Source: Paenibacillus taiwanensis DSM 18679 (GTDB lineage: Bacteria; Bacillota; Bacilli; Paenibacillales; Paenibacillaceae). Taken from it: a stretch of 64,000 nt of DNA. How positions within the stretch are numbered: position 1 is the stretch's first letter; each line of letters begins with the position of its first letter. The notes beneath the pieces are model-generated. The model worked only from the letters and a program-made list of their open reading frames with translations. It ran no database searches and was not told where the DNA came from. Location: contig NZ_KE384306.1 in the NCBI RefSeq assembly GCF_000425125.1, positions 831,705 to 895,704 of the forward strand. Reading direction: 5' to 3'. Shown in pieces: positions 43,210 to 52,531 of the stretch. The position numbers and the translations under genes were made by a program.

Positions 43210-44754
43210 GTGCGTGTGCCGTCAAGATTGCAGGAGGGTAGTTTGTTAGCGCAGCGTTATCGCATTATGAAGTTGATCGGTACGGGCGGAATGAGCTACG
43301 TATATCTTGCCAGAGATGAGAGACTGATGGGCAAGCAATGGGCTATTAAAGAGTCCATCCCGTTAAGACATAATCAGTACCCTTTAGCTAGGGAGGCCCA
43401 ATGGTTAACGGAGTTAAAGCATCCCCATTTACCTTTGATTGTAGATTTCTTTCCTCCCCATGACGAGTGCAGTCACGCCTATTTGGTGATGGAGTATATC
43501 GAGGGAGAGACGATTGCAGAGCGTATGATACAGAAGTCCTTTTCATTTTTGGAGACGATGGAGTACAGCATTAAGTTGTGCGCAGCAATGGGCTATTTAC
43601 ACCAGCATGTTCCTCCTATTATTTATCGGGATTTGAAGCCATCTAACGTTATGATAACAGCTCAAGGAGGAGTTAAGTTAATTGATTTTGGAATTGCGCG
43701 ACAGATGAGGGAGGATGCGTACGCAGATACGATCAAGCTAGGTACAGTTGGATTTGCAGCGCCAGAGCAATATGCCGGCAAGCAAAGTGATGCGCGTACA
43801 GACTTATATGCAGTTGGTGCTTTGATGGCCTATATGCTAACAGATGGACGATGGTATGGCATGTCTGATTTTAAAGGAGGGGTGCTGCGCTCGGATGTGC
43901 CCGAGCAATTTGCCTCTGTGTTGCTGCGGCTGCTAGATAATAATCCGGAAAATAGGTACCAGAGCGCAGAACAATTACGCGATGTTTTACAGGAATATAC
44001 GAAGCGTAACGATAATGCGTTACTCACAAGCGACTTTTCTGCTGTGCCTACAGACAGCTCGGGTAAGCGTATGCAATTATCACGGGGAGAAGTATTTGCT
44101 CTTATGGGTTCAGGAGATGGTGCAGGCACTACTCACACTGCAATTATGATCGCACATGCTTTAAGTAATTGGCTTAAAGTTCAGGTTGCTTATATGGATT
44201 ATAGTAACGAGATCCACTCTAGTTCGGTTGTTGACCCTATTATACAGGCGGTTGAAGGGCAAAGTAGTGGGCGAGATATTGATAAGCCGTTTAAGTGGAG
44301 AGGGGTTACGTATTTAAGCTTACCACAACTTAAAGAGAAGCATGAAGGTCACATATTACCTCATTTGCAGACGGAATACCGCTACGTCGTTCTTGACTTG
44401 GGTAGTGTGCATGCACATACCGGCATGGATGAGTTTATGAGGGCAACCTTCAGCTTATTAGTAGGATCGGCTGCGATTTGGCGTCAACAGGAGACGACAG
44501 CAGCAGTGAACATTTTTGCGTCAAGGAAATATAGCTATTGGTGTTATGGTGTCCCGCATTACGATGATGCTGATCTGCTCAAGCATCCTGCGCAGCAAGC
44601 TAGTCAGCAAGTCATTTCTATACCGACTTGTGCTGACCCGTTTAGTGGGAATGAAGACGTTTGGAAGTGGCTGCAATCCTGGACAGGAATAAATAGACAC
44701 AAAAGGCGCAGATTTGCATGGCCGAAGTGGCTAATTCCTACCAGAAAGTTATAA
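43210..44754 (+). CDS. Ser/Thr protein kinase fused to a MinD/CpaE-like domain
   Basis: A 514-residue cytosolic protein. Residues 17-265 are a Hanks-type kinase with glycine loop GTGGMSYVY (24-32), Lys47 in AIKE, Asp141 and Asn146 in YRDLKPSNV, and DFG at 159-161. Residues about 290-480 look like a MinD/ParA-type domain, LMGSGDGAGTTHTAIMIAHAL (shown split: GSGDGAGTTHT at 300-310), then VAYMDYS and YRYVVLDLGS. The P-loop lacks the lysines of KGGxGK(T/S), so ATP hydrolysis is doubtful. No extracellular sensor is present. It is the first gene of the pilus-like operon; GTG at 43210 follows AAAGGAGGG. A role in phosphorylation control of the machine is inferred. Confidence 0.88.
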   Translation: MRVPSRLQEGSLLAQRYRIMKLIGTGGMSYVYLARDERLMGKQWAIKESIPLRHNQYPLAREAQWLTELKHPHLPLIVDFFPPHDECSHAYLVMEYIEGETIAERMIQKSFSFLETMEYSIKLCAAMGYLHQHVPPIIYRDLKPSNVMITAQGGVKLIDFGIARQMREDAYADTIKLGTVGFAAPEQYAGKQSDARTDLYAVGALMAYMLTDGRWYGMSDFKGGVLRSDVPEQFASVLLRLLDNNPENRYQSAEQLRDVLQEYTKRNDNALLTSDFSAVPTDSSGKRMQLSRGEVFALMGSGDGAGTTHTAIMIAHALSNWLKVQVAYMDYSNEIHSSSVVDPIIQAVEGQSSGRDIDKPFKWRGVTYLSLPQLKEKHEGHILPHLQTEYRYVVLDLGSVHAHTGMDEFMRATFSLLVGSAAIWRQQETTAAVNIFASRKYSYWCYGVPHYDDADLLKHPAQQASQQVISIPTCADPFSGNEDVWKWLQSWTGINRHKRRRFAWPKWLIPTRKL

Positions 44755-44786
44755 GTAAAGTGAGATTGTAATAAGGATGTGATGCT

Positions 44787-45929
44787 GTGATCAAACGTTG
44801 GACGAGGAAAACGAGGCTAATTGTAGTTGCTGGAGCAATAAGTGCAAGTTGTGTAGGCGTTATAAGTGGTACTGTTATCGTTTACTCGCAGCATGTGTGG
44901 TCACAGGAACGCCAACGACTGGAGATGGATATAGAGAAGGCACGGAAGCAAGTCTCATCTTCCCCGAAGTTGATAACCAATTCTTCATCTGGAGTTAAAC
45001 AGGTATGGAGATTCAAGAAGACTTTACAGTCGGGATATCCACTAACTGAGCAGGACATTGAACGAGTTGTTCTACCAGCAATGTGGATTCCCGATCAACA
45101 AGTTACGAGAAAGGAGGATATCGTGGGAAAGCTGCTTAAATTGGATGTTACCGCACGGACGCCTGTGCTGGCATCAATGCTAGTAGCAGGGGATGTATTA
45201 GCGGACGATGTCCGCTGGATGGAGACAGCAGTTATTCAGCTTCCACTTGAATTATTGGAAGGTGACGTTTTGGATGTACGGATCCGGTTTGCGGATGGTC
45301 AAGATTTTGTAGTGTTGTCTCACAAAATGGTGGAGAAGCTCAAGCCGGCTATTGTATGGATGCAACTTTCAGAGCAGGAGTTGTTAATGCTGTCAAGTGC
45401 ATGTGTCGATGCTTATGTGAATAATGCTCAATTATATGCAGTCCGTTACGTTGATCCAATGTTACAGCAACCAGCGGTTATCAACTATCCGGTTAATGCT
45501 GAAGTTTTGGCATTGATAGATAAAGACCCTAACATAATTAAAACCTCCAAGGCGGTGCTGTCGGCACAATCCCGTCGCGTATTGGAATCCCAATTGGATA
45601 AATTAAGAGTAGTGGACCCTCAACGAGGCAATTTTGCTAGCGGGCAACCCCGTGTTTATGGAGGTAGCAAGGAGCCGGTTATGTCTACTCCAGGATTAAT
45701 GAGTACGAATCCCAACGTGCTGCCGCTGTCTCCATTTACAGGGCAGCAGAACGATACCACACCGCGTTCATCTGAAGAAGATGGGGGCTCTGCAGCACCC
45801 TCGCATCAGTCGAACAGTTCTCCAAAACCAATTGCTCAACCAACCTTTTCAAACGATACTGATCGACATCTACCTAATTCCACTATAAATGAAGTAATAC
45901 CTGAGCTTGAAATGAAACCATCTAAATAA
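44787..45929 (+). CDS. SAF-domain protein, CpaB/RcpC-like pilus assembly factor
   Basis: A 380-residue protein with one N-terminal membrane segment (about 10-32), a short coiled region, and a SAF domain (about 72-145: TLQSGYPLTEQDIERVVLPAMW, then LKLDVTARTPVLASML). A beta-rich part follows (150-245) and then a Pro/Ser/Thr/Asn-rich tail of about 100 residues. This layout matches CpaB/RcpC of Tad pilus loci, which in Gram-negatives works with the outer-membrane secretin; in a Gram-positive it may guide the fibre through the wall. The start is GTG at 44787 with AAGGATG upstream. It lies 32 bases after the kinase gene. Confidence 0.8.
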   Translation: MIKRWTRKTRLIVVAGAISASCVGVISGTVIVYSQHVWSQERQRLEMDIEKARKQVSSSPKLITNSSSGVKQVWRFKKTLQSGYPLTEQDIERVVLPAMWIPDQQVTRKEDIVGKLLKLDVTARTPVLASMLVAGDVLADDVRWMETAVIQLPLELLEGDVLDVRIRFADGQDFVVLSHKMVEKLKPAIVWMQLSEQELLMLSSACVDAYVNNAQLYAVRYVDPMLQQPAVINYPVNAEVLALIDKDPNIIKTSKAVLSAQSRRVLESQLDKLRVVDPQRGNFASGQPRVYGGSKEPVMSTPGLMSTNPNVLPLSPFTGQQNDTTPRSSEEDGGSAAPSHQSNSSPKPIAQPTFSNDTDRHLPNSTINEVIPELEMKPSK

Positions 45930-45952
45930 TTAGACAAGGAGATAAACACGAG

Positions 45953-46684
45953 ATGAAACTTTCTTATTTTGTTGGGGCATGTGACAAGAGTGACATGCTG
46001 CTCGGCATATGCACGTTGCTGAGCAGATTAAATCGGCGAGTGCTGTTAGTTGATGCCATGTCGTCACCATGGCTAAAGTATCGCAATCAAACTTGGTTGA
46101 CAAAAGAAAAATGGTCCCATTGGAAAGGGATCGATACAGTGTCAGCCGTCATGAATTGGGATGAGCTAGAAGAACTAGCTAATGGGTACAATATTCAGCT
46201 TAGTGAATATGACGATATTTTTATCGATACAGATCGTGTTGCTTTTAGTGAAGCGCCCTTATTTATCGAGGCGCATGCAAGATATATTGTGCAGACGGTG
46301 GAAAGTCATTCGTTGCACAGGAACTTGGAATGGCTAACTACATTTAGCTTACTGCATGACACAAAGTTGGATGGTAAGTTGCAGTTTATTATTTTGCATG
46401 CAATAGACAAAGAGCAGGATCAGTTGTACGTAGAAAGACTTTTACATACATCGGGTTATCATTCAGCCAGCGAAAGTGTTGTCATACCATACGATGAATC
46501 CGATTGGACAGCAAAGCTGAACAACGAAACTGAGGATATAATCAATGTCTCGATATATGCTCGTGCTACCAAGTTGGCATGGCGAAAAATTGTGGAATCG
46601 AATTTTGGCCCGCTTGCCGACAAAGCGTGGCGTCATTGTATGAAGCAGCCACAGAAGGGGATGTGGTTACATAATGCCATGTAA
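45953..46684 (+). CDS. MinD-like protein with degenerate P-loop, copy 1
   Basis: A 243-residue protein. The start MKLSYFVGACDKSDML followed by RLNRRVLLVDAMSSPWL has the strand-loop-helix-strand pattern of MinD/CpaE proteins, but the P-loop is replaced (GACDKSDM). The middle (YDDIFIDTDRV) corresponds to the Walker B strand. It is probably a non-hydrolysing paralogue acting as a structural partner in pilus placement or assembly. ATG follows AAGGAG; the 3' end overlaps the next gene by 11 bases. The homology is judged from pattern alone. Confidence 0.6.
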   Translation: MKLSYFVGACDKSDMLLGICTLLSRLNRRVLLVDAMSSPWLKYRNQTWLTKEKWSHWKGIDTVSAVMNWDELEELANGYNIQLSEYDDIFIDTDRVAFSEAPLFIEAHARYIVQTVESHSLHRNLEWLTTFSLLHDTKLDGKLQFIILHAIDKEQDQLYVERLLHTSGYHSASESVVIPYDESDWTAKLNNETEDIINVSIYARATKLAWRKIVESNFGPLADKAWRHCMKQPQKGMWLHNAM

Positions 46685-47609
46685 GCATTGGTGCTTATCT
46701 CCTGCATCTCGCCATGTATTTGGGCAGTCAACTATTGCATCTATCCTTGCGGTGAGGTTAGCTGTACAACATGGTATGCGTGTCTTAATTGTACATAATG
46801 ACGAGTTAAATAATGGGGCGGAACAATTGTTATGCAGCTCAAAATATCATTCGGCACACGTAACAACTTCCTCTGCGCGATATGGGGATGTGCCTGATGG
46901 TTGGACGGCTGTCCAGCGATATTTAAAGTCACATCAGTTAAATGCTGAGCTTCTTGTGTCATGTACAACTCCAGTAATTCCTAAGTTGGACATTATTCGA
47001 GTACCAGATCTCTTTGACACTAGGGATGACCATTCTAATGAAATGACCGCACTTATGTCGAGCTGTATTCATTGGATGACTACTGCTTATGACATCGTTA
47101 TATGGGATTGGAACGTCCGTGACATTTCGATTGCAGCTACAACGAAGGAGGAACGAGAGGAGTGCAGCCTATCAAGCAAATATAACTGCTTTCATTGGTT
47201 AGCTGAAGAATGTTTTGGTCTAATTCAGATTATGAATCAGGCGCGCACGAACACAGTTCGTAGTCCACAAGTAGTTCGATTTGAATCTGATCCCTTGCCT
47301 AGTGGAACCCGATCAAAGTACCGATTAGGCATCATAAACATGTATGATCCAGAATTGTCGATCAGCTTAACTCATTTGAAGCGAAAATACAAATCTCATC
47401 ACATGTTTGCCGTTCCTTACGATTCAGCACTCCGTAATAGCAGTGCGGTTGGAACCTTATTACCTTATTTAATGAGGTTAAGCTATCGCATGGGTCAAGG
47501 GGAGCATGTACCTTTATTAAGAGGCATGGATAAGGTTGTTGAACATATCATTGTTTGTTCCAATGCAGTAGGACGCCAGTCATGGGACGGTGCAAGGCAG
47601 TGGGGATAA
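46674..47609 (+). CDS. MinD/ParA-like protein with degenerate P-loop, copy 2
   Basis: A 311-residue protein. The N-terminus SPASRHVFGQSTIASILAV and then GMRVLIVHND mirror a MinD P-loop and following strand; GQST stands where GK(S/T)T is usual, so the signature lysine is missing. A second acidic strand is YDIVIWDWN. It overlaps the previous gene by 11 bases, and its TAA shares bases with the ATG of the next gene (TAATG), so all three are translationally coupled. With the kinase C-terminus this is the third lysine-less MinD-like domain of the operon. Function inferred: localisation or assembly of the Tad-like apparatus. Confidence 0.6.
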   Translation: MPCKHWCLSPASRHVFGQSTIASILAVRLAVQHGMRVLIVHNDELNNGAEQLLCSSKYHSAHVTTSSARYGDVPDGWTAVQRYLKSHQLNAELLVSCTTPVIPKLDIIRVPDLFDTRDDHSNEMTALMSSCIHWMTTAYDIVIWDWNVRDISIAATTKEEREECSLSSKYNCFHWLAEECFGLIQIMNQARTNTVRSPQVVRFESDPLPSGTRSKYRLGIINMYDPELSISLTHLKRKYKSHHMFAVPYDSALRNSSAVGTLLPYLMRLSYRMGQGEHVPLLRGMDKVVEHIIVCSNAVGRQSWDGARQWG

Positions 47610-49531
47610 TGTTTAAGCTCTACGGGGTGCTCTTCATAATTATGACGACATTGCTTATAGTTAGTGCCCTTATTTGGCGAAAGTGGAGGCGGAAGCACAA
47701 GACGCAGCATTCCTCCAGCACAATGTGGAACTGGGAGGAATTGATTCGAATGGTACGTGAGACGATCCAGCAATGGACGAGTGATCCGCTGCTGGATCAT
47801 TACGATAATGATGAGACGTATCGAAGAGAATTCACACGTCGAGAATCATTGCGTCGGGCATTACGTGTATGTAATAGTGGGGACCGAACTCAGAAGGAGT
47901 TCGTCAAGGATATCATTTCAGAGTTGATTACTGCACACGTTGTTTGGACAGAAGCGCAATATAATTTGTTAATTCCTTTCCATAGGGCATCCGAAATGAG
48001 CATTAAAGACAAATTTGATATTTTACTGTTTGTTTATACAGAACGATATGGTGCAGATGCTATGCATGAGCTTATTCAGAAATATAAATGGGATCAAATG
48101 AGACACCACTATAACTCAAATGGTCAGTGGGAACCGTCTTATGAAATTAGCGAGAAGGATATAGATGCAGCGTTTCGTCAAGAACGTATTCATTTACAGG
48201 ACAAAATGCGGATTCGCCTTATAACTCAACGTATTTATGAACAATATAAAGGTTTGTCCGTCATAGATGAACTGCGTGATCAACGTGTTGATGGCATATC
48301 TGGGGGAGTAAGCGGAATGTCCACCTCAACATTTGAGCAAGTATATGCTAATGGTTTTCGCGTTCATGAAATAGACAATAAACAATCTCGATCTCATCCC
48401 ACTGCTTCGCGCTCCTATGACAGTGTGTGGCTGTTTTATAAAGGAAAATCTATCCGTATGTCATTTTTAAGCTTTGGAAATGATGCTGAACTGAGACGTA
48501 TATGCCATAACATCTATAAGTATAGGACACCTGGCCCTTTAACAGAAGCAGACGGTTATCGAGTTAATGATTTGAAAGATGGATCAAGGATTGTAGTTAT
48601 GCGTCCTCCTTTCTCCGAGTCGTGGGCATTTTTCTTGAGAAAGTTCGACAGGACGAATCCATCTCTTGAAAAGCTTATTCCCGATAAAGGCTCACAAGAC
48701 GTGATTCAATTGTTACGGTATTTAATGAAGGGAGCTTGTGTGACGGCGATAACTGGCGCGCAAGGCTCCGGTAAGACGACACTTCTGATGGCGATTGTGG
48801 AGGCCATTTATCCGTTTTATCCGCTTCGAGTGCAGGAACAGGCATTTGAGCTTCATTTGCGCCAACTATACCCAGAGCGCAACATATTAACATTACGTGA
48901 GACGGAGCGTATTAGTGGACAAGCAGGTCTGGACGTCCAAAAGAAAACAGATGGATCTGTTCATATATTAGGTGAGGTGTCTACAGACCCCATTGCGGCA
49001 TGGATGATTCAGATGGCCCAAGTTGCCAGTTTATTTACGGTGTTCACCCATCACGCCAAGACGTTTCCCGATCTGATTATGTCCCTGCGAAATTCATTGT
49101 TAAAGACAGGGATGTTTCATGATGAAAAAATTGCGGAGCAACAAGTGGCTTCAATAATTCATGTAAATGTTCATCTGGCAAGAGACCCTACAGGCAAGCG
49201 ATATATTGAACGTATAACGGAATGCATCCCCTTATTAAAAACACGGCATCCCAGTTCTTTGTTAGATGAAGATGTGGAGGAGATGACGAGGAACGCTCCA
49301 ATCAGCAGCTGGTCGTCATTTATTGAGGTGGCAAGCGACTATTACAAACAGTGCTTAAATCAACATTCGTATAGTTATCGTAATATTATGGAATTTAAAA
49401 ATGGCCAATACATATGGGCAGAAGGTTTGACGGAGCAATTAACAGCAACCATGCTTAAGGAAATGACAGAGGAAGATAATCAGGCTTGCCGGAACTGGCT
49501 ATTTTCAAGGGGGAAGCCACATGTCATTTAA
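47609..49531 (+). CDS. CpaF/TadA-like secretion ATPase
   Basis: A 640-residue protein. It opens with a membrane segment (about 4-22, YGVLFIIMTTLLIVSAL), which is unusual because CpaF proteins are normally soluble. The C-terminal half is a VirB11/CpaF-type ATPase: Walker A GAQGSGKTT (about 383-391), Walker B-like HILGEV (about 451), and the His-box region FTVFTHHAKT. It would power extension or secretion of pilin-like subunits. The start ATG overlaps the preceding TAA; an earlier in-frame start inside the previous gene is unlikely. The N-terminal 350 residues are divergent from known CpaF proteins. Confidence 0.85.
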   Translation: MFKLYGVLFIIMTTLLIVSALIWRKWRRKHKTQHSSSTMWNWEELIRMVRETIQQWTSDPLLDHYDNDETYRREFTRRESLRRALRVCNSGDRTQKEFVKDIISELITAHVVWTEAQYNLLIPFHRASEMSIKDKFDILLFVYTERYGADAMHELIQKYKWDQMRHHYNSNGQWEPSYEISEKDIDAAFRQERIHLQDKMRIRLITQRIYEQYKGLSVIDELRDQRVDGISGGVSGMSTSTFEQVYANGFRVHEIDNKQSRSHPTASRSYDSVWLFYKGKSIRMSFLSFGNDAELRRICHNIYKYRTPGPLTEADGYRVNDLKDGSRIVVMRPPFSESWAFFLRKFDRTNPSLEKLIPDKGSQDVIQLLRYLMKGACVTAITGAQGSGKTTLLMAIVEAIYPFYPLRVQEQAFELHLRQLYPERNILTLRETERISGQAGLDVQKKTDGSVHILGEVSTDPIAAWMIQMAQVASLFTVFTHHAKTFPDLIMSLRNSLLKTGMFHDEKIAEQQVASIIHVNVHLARDPTGKRYIERITECIPLLKTRHPSSLLDEDVEEMTRNAPISSWSSFIEVASDYYKQCLNQHSYSYRNIMEFKNGQYIWAEGLTEQLTATMLKEMTEEDNQACRNWLFSRGKPHVI

Positions 49532-51623
49532 CAACATATTAGTTGTTGTTCTTATATTAAGTAGTATGTGTGCCCTCGCAATCTGGATCAGGATCAACAG
49601 AGTGGAACGGTCACCGTGGCATAAGGTTATTTATTTCGAGCGTCGAACAGATATTTCAAGTATACGAAGCGTAATTCGGACAAGTTATCGTCTTTTGAAT
49701 CGTATTCCAGTAATTCAGTCAAAAGTCAAAAAAGTACGTCTTAGGCTAAGTGTGCTGTACGGTTACGATGAGTGGTTATTGCGAGAACAGACGGCCAAAG
49801 TGATGTGGGGAGTGTTTGGGACAATTGTCGCTGTCATCCTTGTATTTTGCATGTTTGATCAGGACTGGATTTCAGTGTTAATGCTTCTGATCGTACTTAG
49901 TGTGGCTGAAAGTTTATATATAGATTTCGTTGTTGATAAGGCAGAACGGAAGTTGCTTCATCAATCGATTGGCATGTTATCTTATGTTCGGCATGACTAT
50001 CATCGTCATCGTATGATTGAACTCTCCATTGAAGAGGCGTTACAACACTCGGCCCCACTTGTAAGACCACATGGTGAGAGACTGTTACGTTGTATAGTCG
50101 ATCCAGAGGATGAGTCAGCCTTGGCAGCTTATGATGAAGCGGCGCCGCATCGATATTTTAGATTGTTTGCGCGGTTGAGCAGGATGGTCTCTGAATATGG
50201 AGATCCTTTGAATGAACAGCGATCATCTGTTTTTCTGCAAGGCATCTCGATGTTAATTCGTGAGATGCACACAGAACAGCTTTTGCGCCATAAACTTAAC
50301 ATACATATGAGTGGACTTAAAGCTATCGCGGTAATACCTGTACTTTTTGCATCCCCCATCGAACAGTGGGCTAGAGCCTGTTTTCCTTCAATGAATGAAT
50401 TTTACACGAGCAAGTGGGGGTGGTTTGTCAAAGTTGTTGTAGTTGCAATTGTATTGGCGTGCCATCGATTGCTGGGGGAATTGCAATATTACAAAGCGAC
50501 TACTGTCCGTGCACAACTCCACACTTTTTCCGCTACTCGCATTCTACAATCCAGATGGATCCATGTTGTTGTCCTAAATTGGATCAAACACATTCCGAGT
50601 CGAACGCTTCAGGCAAACGTGCGCTCGTTACAGGAGTCCAATGTAGGAATATCGATTGTGGCGTGGTACAAACGTCGTCTGCTAGTATCCGTTGTTTGCC
50701 TTTTGTTCAGTGCGATTATATGTATCGGTATTCACTTGAGTATTGACTATGAATTATTGAACAAAGATCGGAGATGGACGACGTTATTGTCAACAACTGT
50801 TGCACCTTCGGGATGGCAATCGCCAGTGTCTAGCGATATTGGCGAAAGTAAGCTAGCGGATGAAGACAGACAACACATCAAACGATTAAAACATTGGGTG
50901 AAGGATGAAAAGCTGGCGACCTTGTCCATTAGTGAGCAGAAGCAGGTGCTGCGAGAGCGGATAACTACCCAATATCCGAAATGGAGTCAACAGGCAATAA
51001 AACAGATGAGCGAACGTCTTGTAGAAATACATACTGAATTTATGTACAACGGATTTAAGTGGTGGGAAGTGCTAATCGTTATAATGGCTGGCGTAATCGG
51101 ATATTATTTCCCAAGCGTACAGCTTGTATTGAAAAGGCGTATCCGTACGATGGACATTCGGATTGAACTAAGTCAATTTTATGCTTTGACTATGTTATTA
51201 AGATCGTTTGAGCGAATGACGGCGGAACAGTTACTGGATTGGATGGCTCGAAGCTCAACAAGTTGCCGTGGTGCGTTGTTACATTGTCAGATGATGTGGG
51301 AAAGTGGAGCAGAGGAAGCACTTACTACACTGCGGCGTAATATCCCGTACCCCGAATTTGTAAGGTTTGTAGATCAATTGGAGGCGGCGTATGAACATGT
51401 ACCACTAAAAGAAGCATTTGATGATGTGGAGCAAAATTGGCTATTTGATCAAGAGTGGAGGCGTCAACAAGAAGAGCAAAGCGTGGAGGTGAAGGCAGTT
51501 TGGGGTAAATGGCTTGGATTTGCTCCGATGTATGCAATTACGTTTTTATATTTAGTACTCCCGTTAGTATGGATAAGTGCTCATCAGATGAATCAGTCTT
51601 TTACACAAATTCAACATCTCTAG
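49521..51623 (+). CDS. Large T2SF-type membrane protein (TadB/TadC-like)
   Basis: A 700-residue membrane protein. Hydrophobic segments occur near residues 5-22, 92-132, 255-275, 290-310, 390-412, 520-540 and 665-685. The C-terminal part (LSQFYALTMLLRSFERMTAEQLLDWMA and on, in pieces, to PYPEFVRFVDQLEAAYEHVPLKEAFDDVEQ) is a T2SF-like helical domain, as in TadC and GspF. The N-terminal half (SIGMLSYVRHDYHRHRMIELSIEEALQHSAP) looks like a diverged second copy. Thus one polypeptide may replace the TadB/TadC pair. It overlaps the ATPase gene by 11 bases. Its role is the inner platform for the ATPase. Confidence 0.75.
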   Translation: MSFNNILVVVLILSSMCALAIWIRINRVERSPWHKVIYFERRTDISSIRSVIRTSYRLLNRIPVIQSKVKKVRLRLSVLYGYDEWLLREQTAKVMWGVFGTIVAVILVFCMFDQDWISVLMLLIVLSVAESLYIDFVVDKAERKLLHQSIGMLSYVRHDYHRHRMIELSIEEALQHSAPLVRPHGERLLRCIVDPEDESALAAYDEAAPHRYFRLFARLSRMVSEYGDPLNEQRSSVFLQGISMLIREMHTEQLLRHKLNIHMSGLKAIAVIPVLFASPIEQWARACFPSMNEFYTSKWGWFVKVVVVAIVLACHRLLGELQYYKATTVRAQLHTFSATRILQSRWIHVVVLNWIKHIPSRTLQANVRSLQESNVGISIVAWYKRRLLVSVVCLLFSAIICIGIHLSIDYELLNKDRRWTTLLSTTVAPSGWQSPVSSDIGESKLADEDRQHIKRLKHWVKDEKLATLSISEQKQVLRERITTQYPKWSQQAIKQMSERLVEIHTEFMYNGFKWWEVLIVIMAGVIGYYFPSVQLVLKRRIRTMDIRIELSQFYALTMLLRSFERMTAEQLLDWMARSSTSCRGALLHCQMMWESGAEEALTTLRRNIPYPEFVRFVDQLEAAYEHVPLKEAFDDVEQNWLFDQEWRRQQEEQSVEVKAVWGKWLGFAPMYAITFLYLVLPLVWISAHQMNQSFTQIQHL

Positions 51624-51635
51624 GGGATGATCTTA

Positions 51636-52115
51636 ATGAATAATGCCCAATCGGCGCTTAAAGTTGCAGCAGGTATATTTTTAACAATTGCACTGATTAC
51701 TATCGTTGTATTGTTGTTTGTTTCTGCACAAGAAGCGACAAAGACGGCACAGAATGAGTTCTCTTCTATACAGACCGAATTAAGCAAAGCTTCATTTACG
51801 GTCTATGACAATACGACTGTAAGCGGCTCGCAGGTCGTTAACGCCATTCGCAAATTTAATCAAAAGGAGCAGTTCGGAATACGTGTAATTACGGGTAAAA
51901 ATAAAGTGGCAAACGCTAGCCACCCTGGAATCTCCTATGGTTACGATGTGAACCTTGACGGTACGATTAATAACGCTATTATGCCGAACAGTGCAATATT
52001 ACTGGCGACAACGGAATCATTAGATACATACGTAAATCCAAGCGGTAAATTTAAAGCTAGTCTAATTGTTGATTCATCAAACGTAACTAGAGGAATTGTA
52101 TTTGATCAACGTTAA
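51636..52115 (+). CDS. Pilin-like small membrane protein 1
   Basis: A 159-residue protein: a short polar N-terminus, one long hydrophobic helix (about 9-32, VAAGIFLTIALITIVVLLFVSA), a helical stalk (QEATKTAQNEFSSIQTELS) and a beta-rich C-terminus with many Ser, Thr and Asn. The architecture is that of type IV pilin or pseudopilin. No clear prepilin peptidase site (G/A followed by E at +5) precedes the helix. ATG at 51636 is preferred because AGGGGAT lies eight bases before it. Position after the T2SF gene suggests a subunit of the apparatus. Confidence 0.65.
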   Translation: MNNAQSALKVAAGIFLTIALITIVVLLFVSAQEATKTAQNEFSSIQTELSKASFTVYDNTTVSGSQVVNAIRKFNQKEQFGIRVITGKNKVANASHPGISYGYDVNLDGTINNAIMPNSAILLATTESLDTYVNPSGKFKASLIVDSSNVTRGIVFDQR

Positions 52116-52136
52116 TTTACACGATTGGAGAAATTT

Positions 52137-52520
52137 ATGGGTTCTAATGGGAGAAATGTGGTGGAACTGTCTGTTGTAGTATTGTTATTTGTATTTTCCT
52201 TAATATATGCGTTGTCCAGTGCACAGGCGTCAGCAAGCACGTTGCAGCAATTAAATACAGCGAATGTGAATAAGGATCGTATCGTTCATTCTACAATCGG
52301 CTCAGTATCGGAGCCAACTTTGACAGGGGGTGACATTTTGATGATGCTAACACTCATGCAGCAGGAAAATATTAAAATAGTCGTGGGAAATGAGGCTGTA
52401 CAGTTAAATGTCAAGAACCTTGAGGAGGCTAATGTATCTATGATTAAGCTGAATAAATTATACAGTGAGACTACATATCGTGATCGTTCAGGCCAGATTG
52501 TACTTATTCATTATGTGTAA
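52137..52520 (+). CDS. Pilin-like small membrane protein 2 with prepilin-type motif
   Basis: A 127-residue protein starting MGSNGRNVVELSVVVLL. Gly5 followed by RNVVE puts a glutamate at +5, as in class III/IV prepilin leaders (G|xxxxE) cut by prepilin peptidase; a hydrophobic helix follows at once (about 8-28). The rest is a small domain. It is a good candidate for the fibre subunit. ATG at 52137 follows GGAG by six bases; an in-frame TTG at 52125 is less likely. No prepilin peptidase gene is in this window, so one must act from elsewhere if cleavage occurs. Confidence 0.65.
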   Translation: MGSNGRNVVELSVVVLLFVFSLIYALSSAQASASTLQQLNTANVNKDRIVHSTIGSVSEPTLTGGDILMMLTLMQQENIKIVVGNEAVQLNVKNLEEANVSMIKLNKLYSETTYRDRSGQIVLIHYV

Positions 52521-52531
52521 GGTGACGTGAG

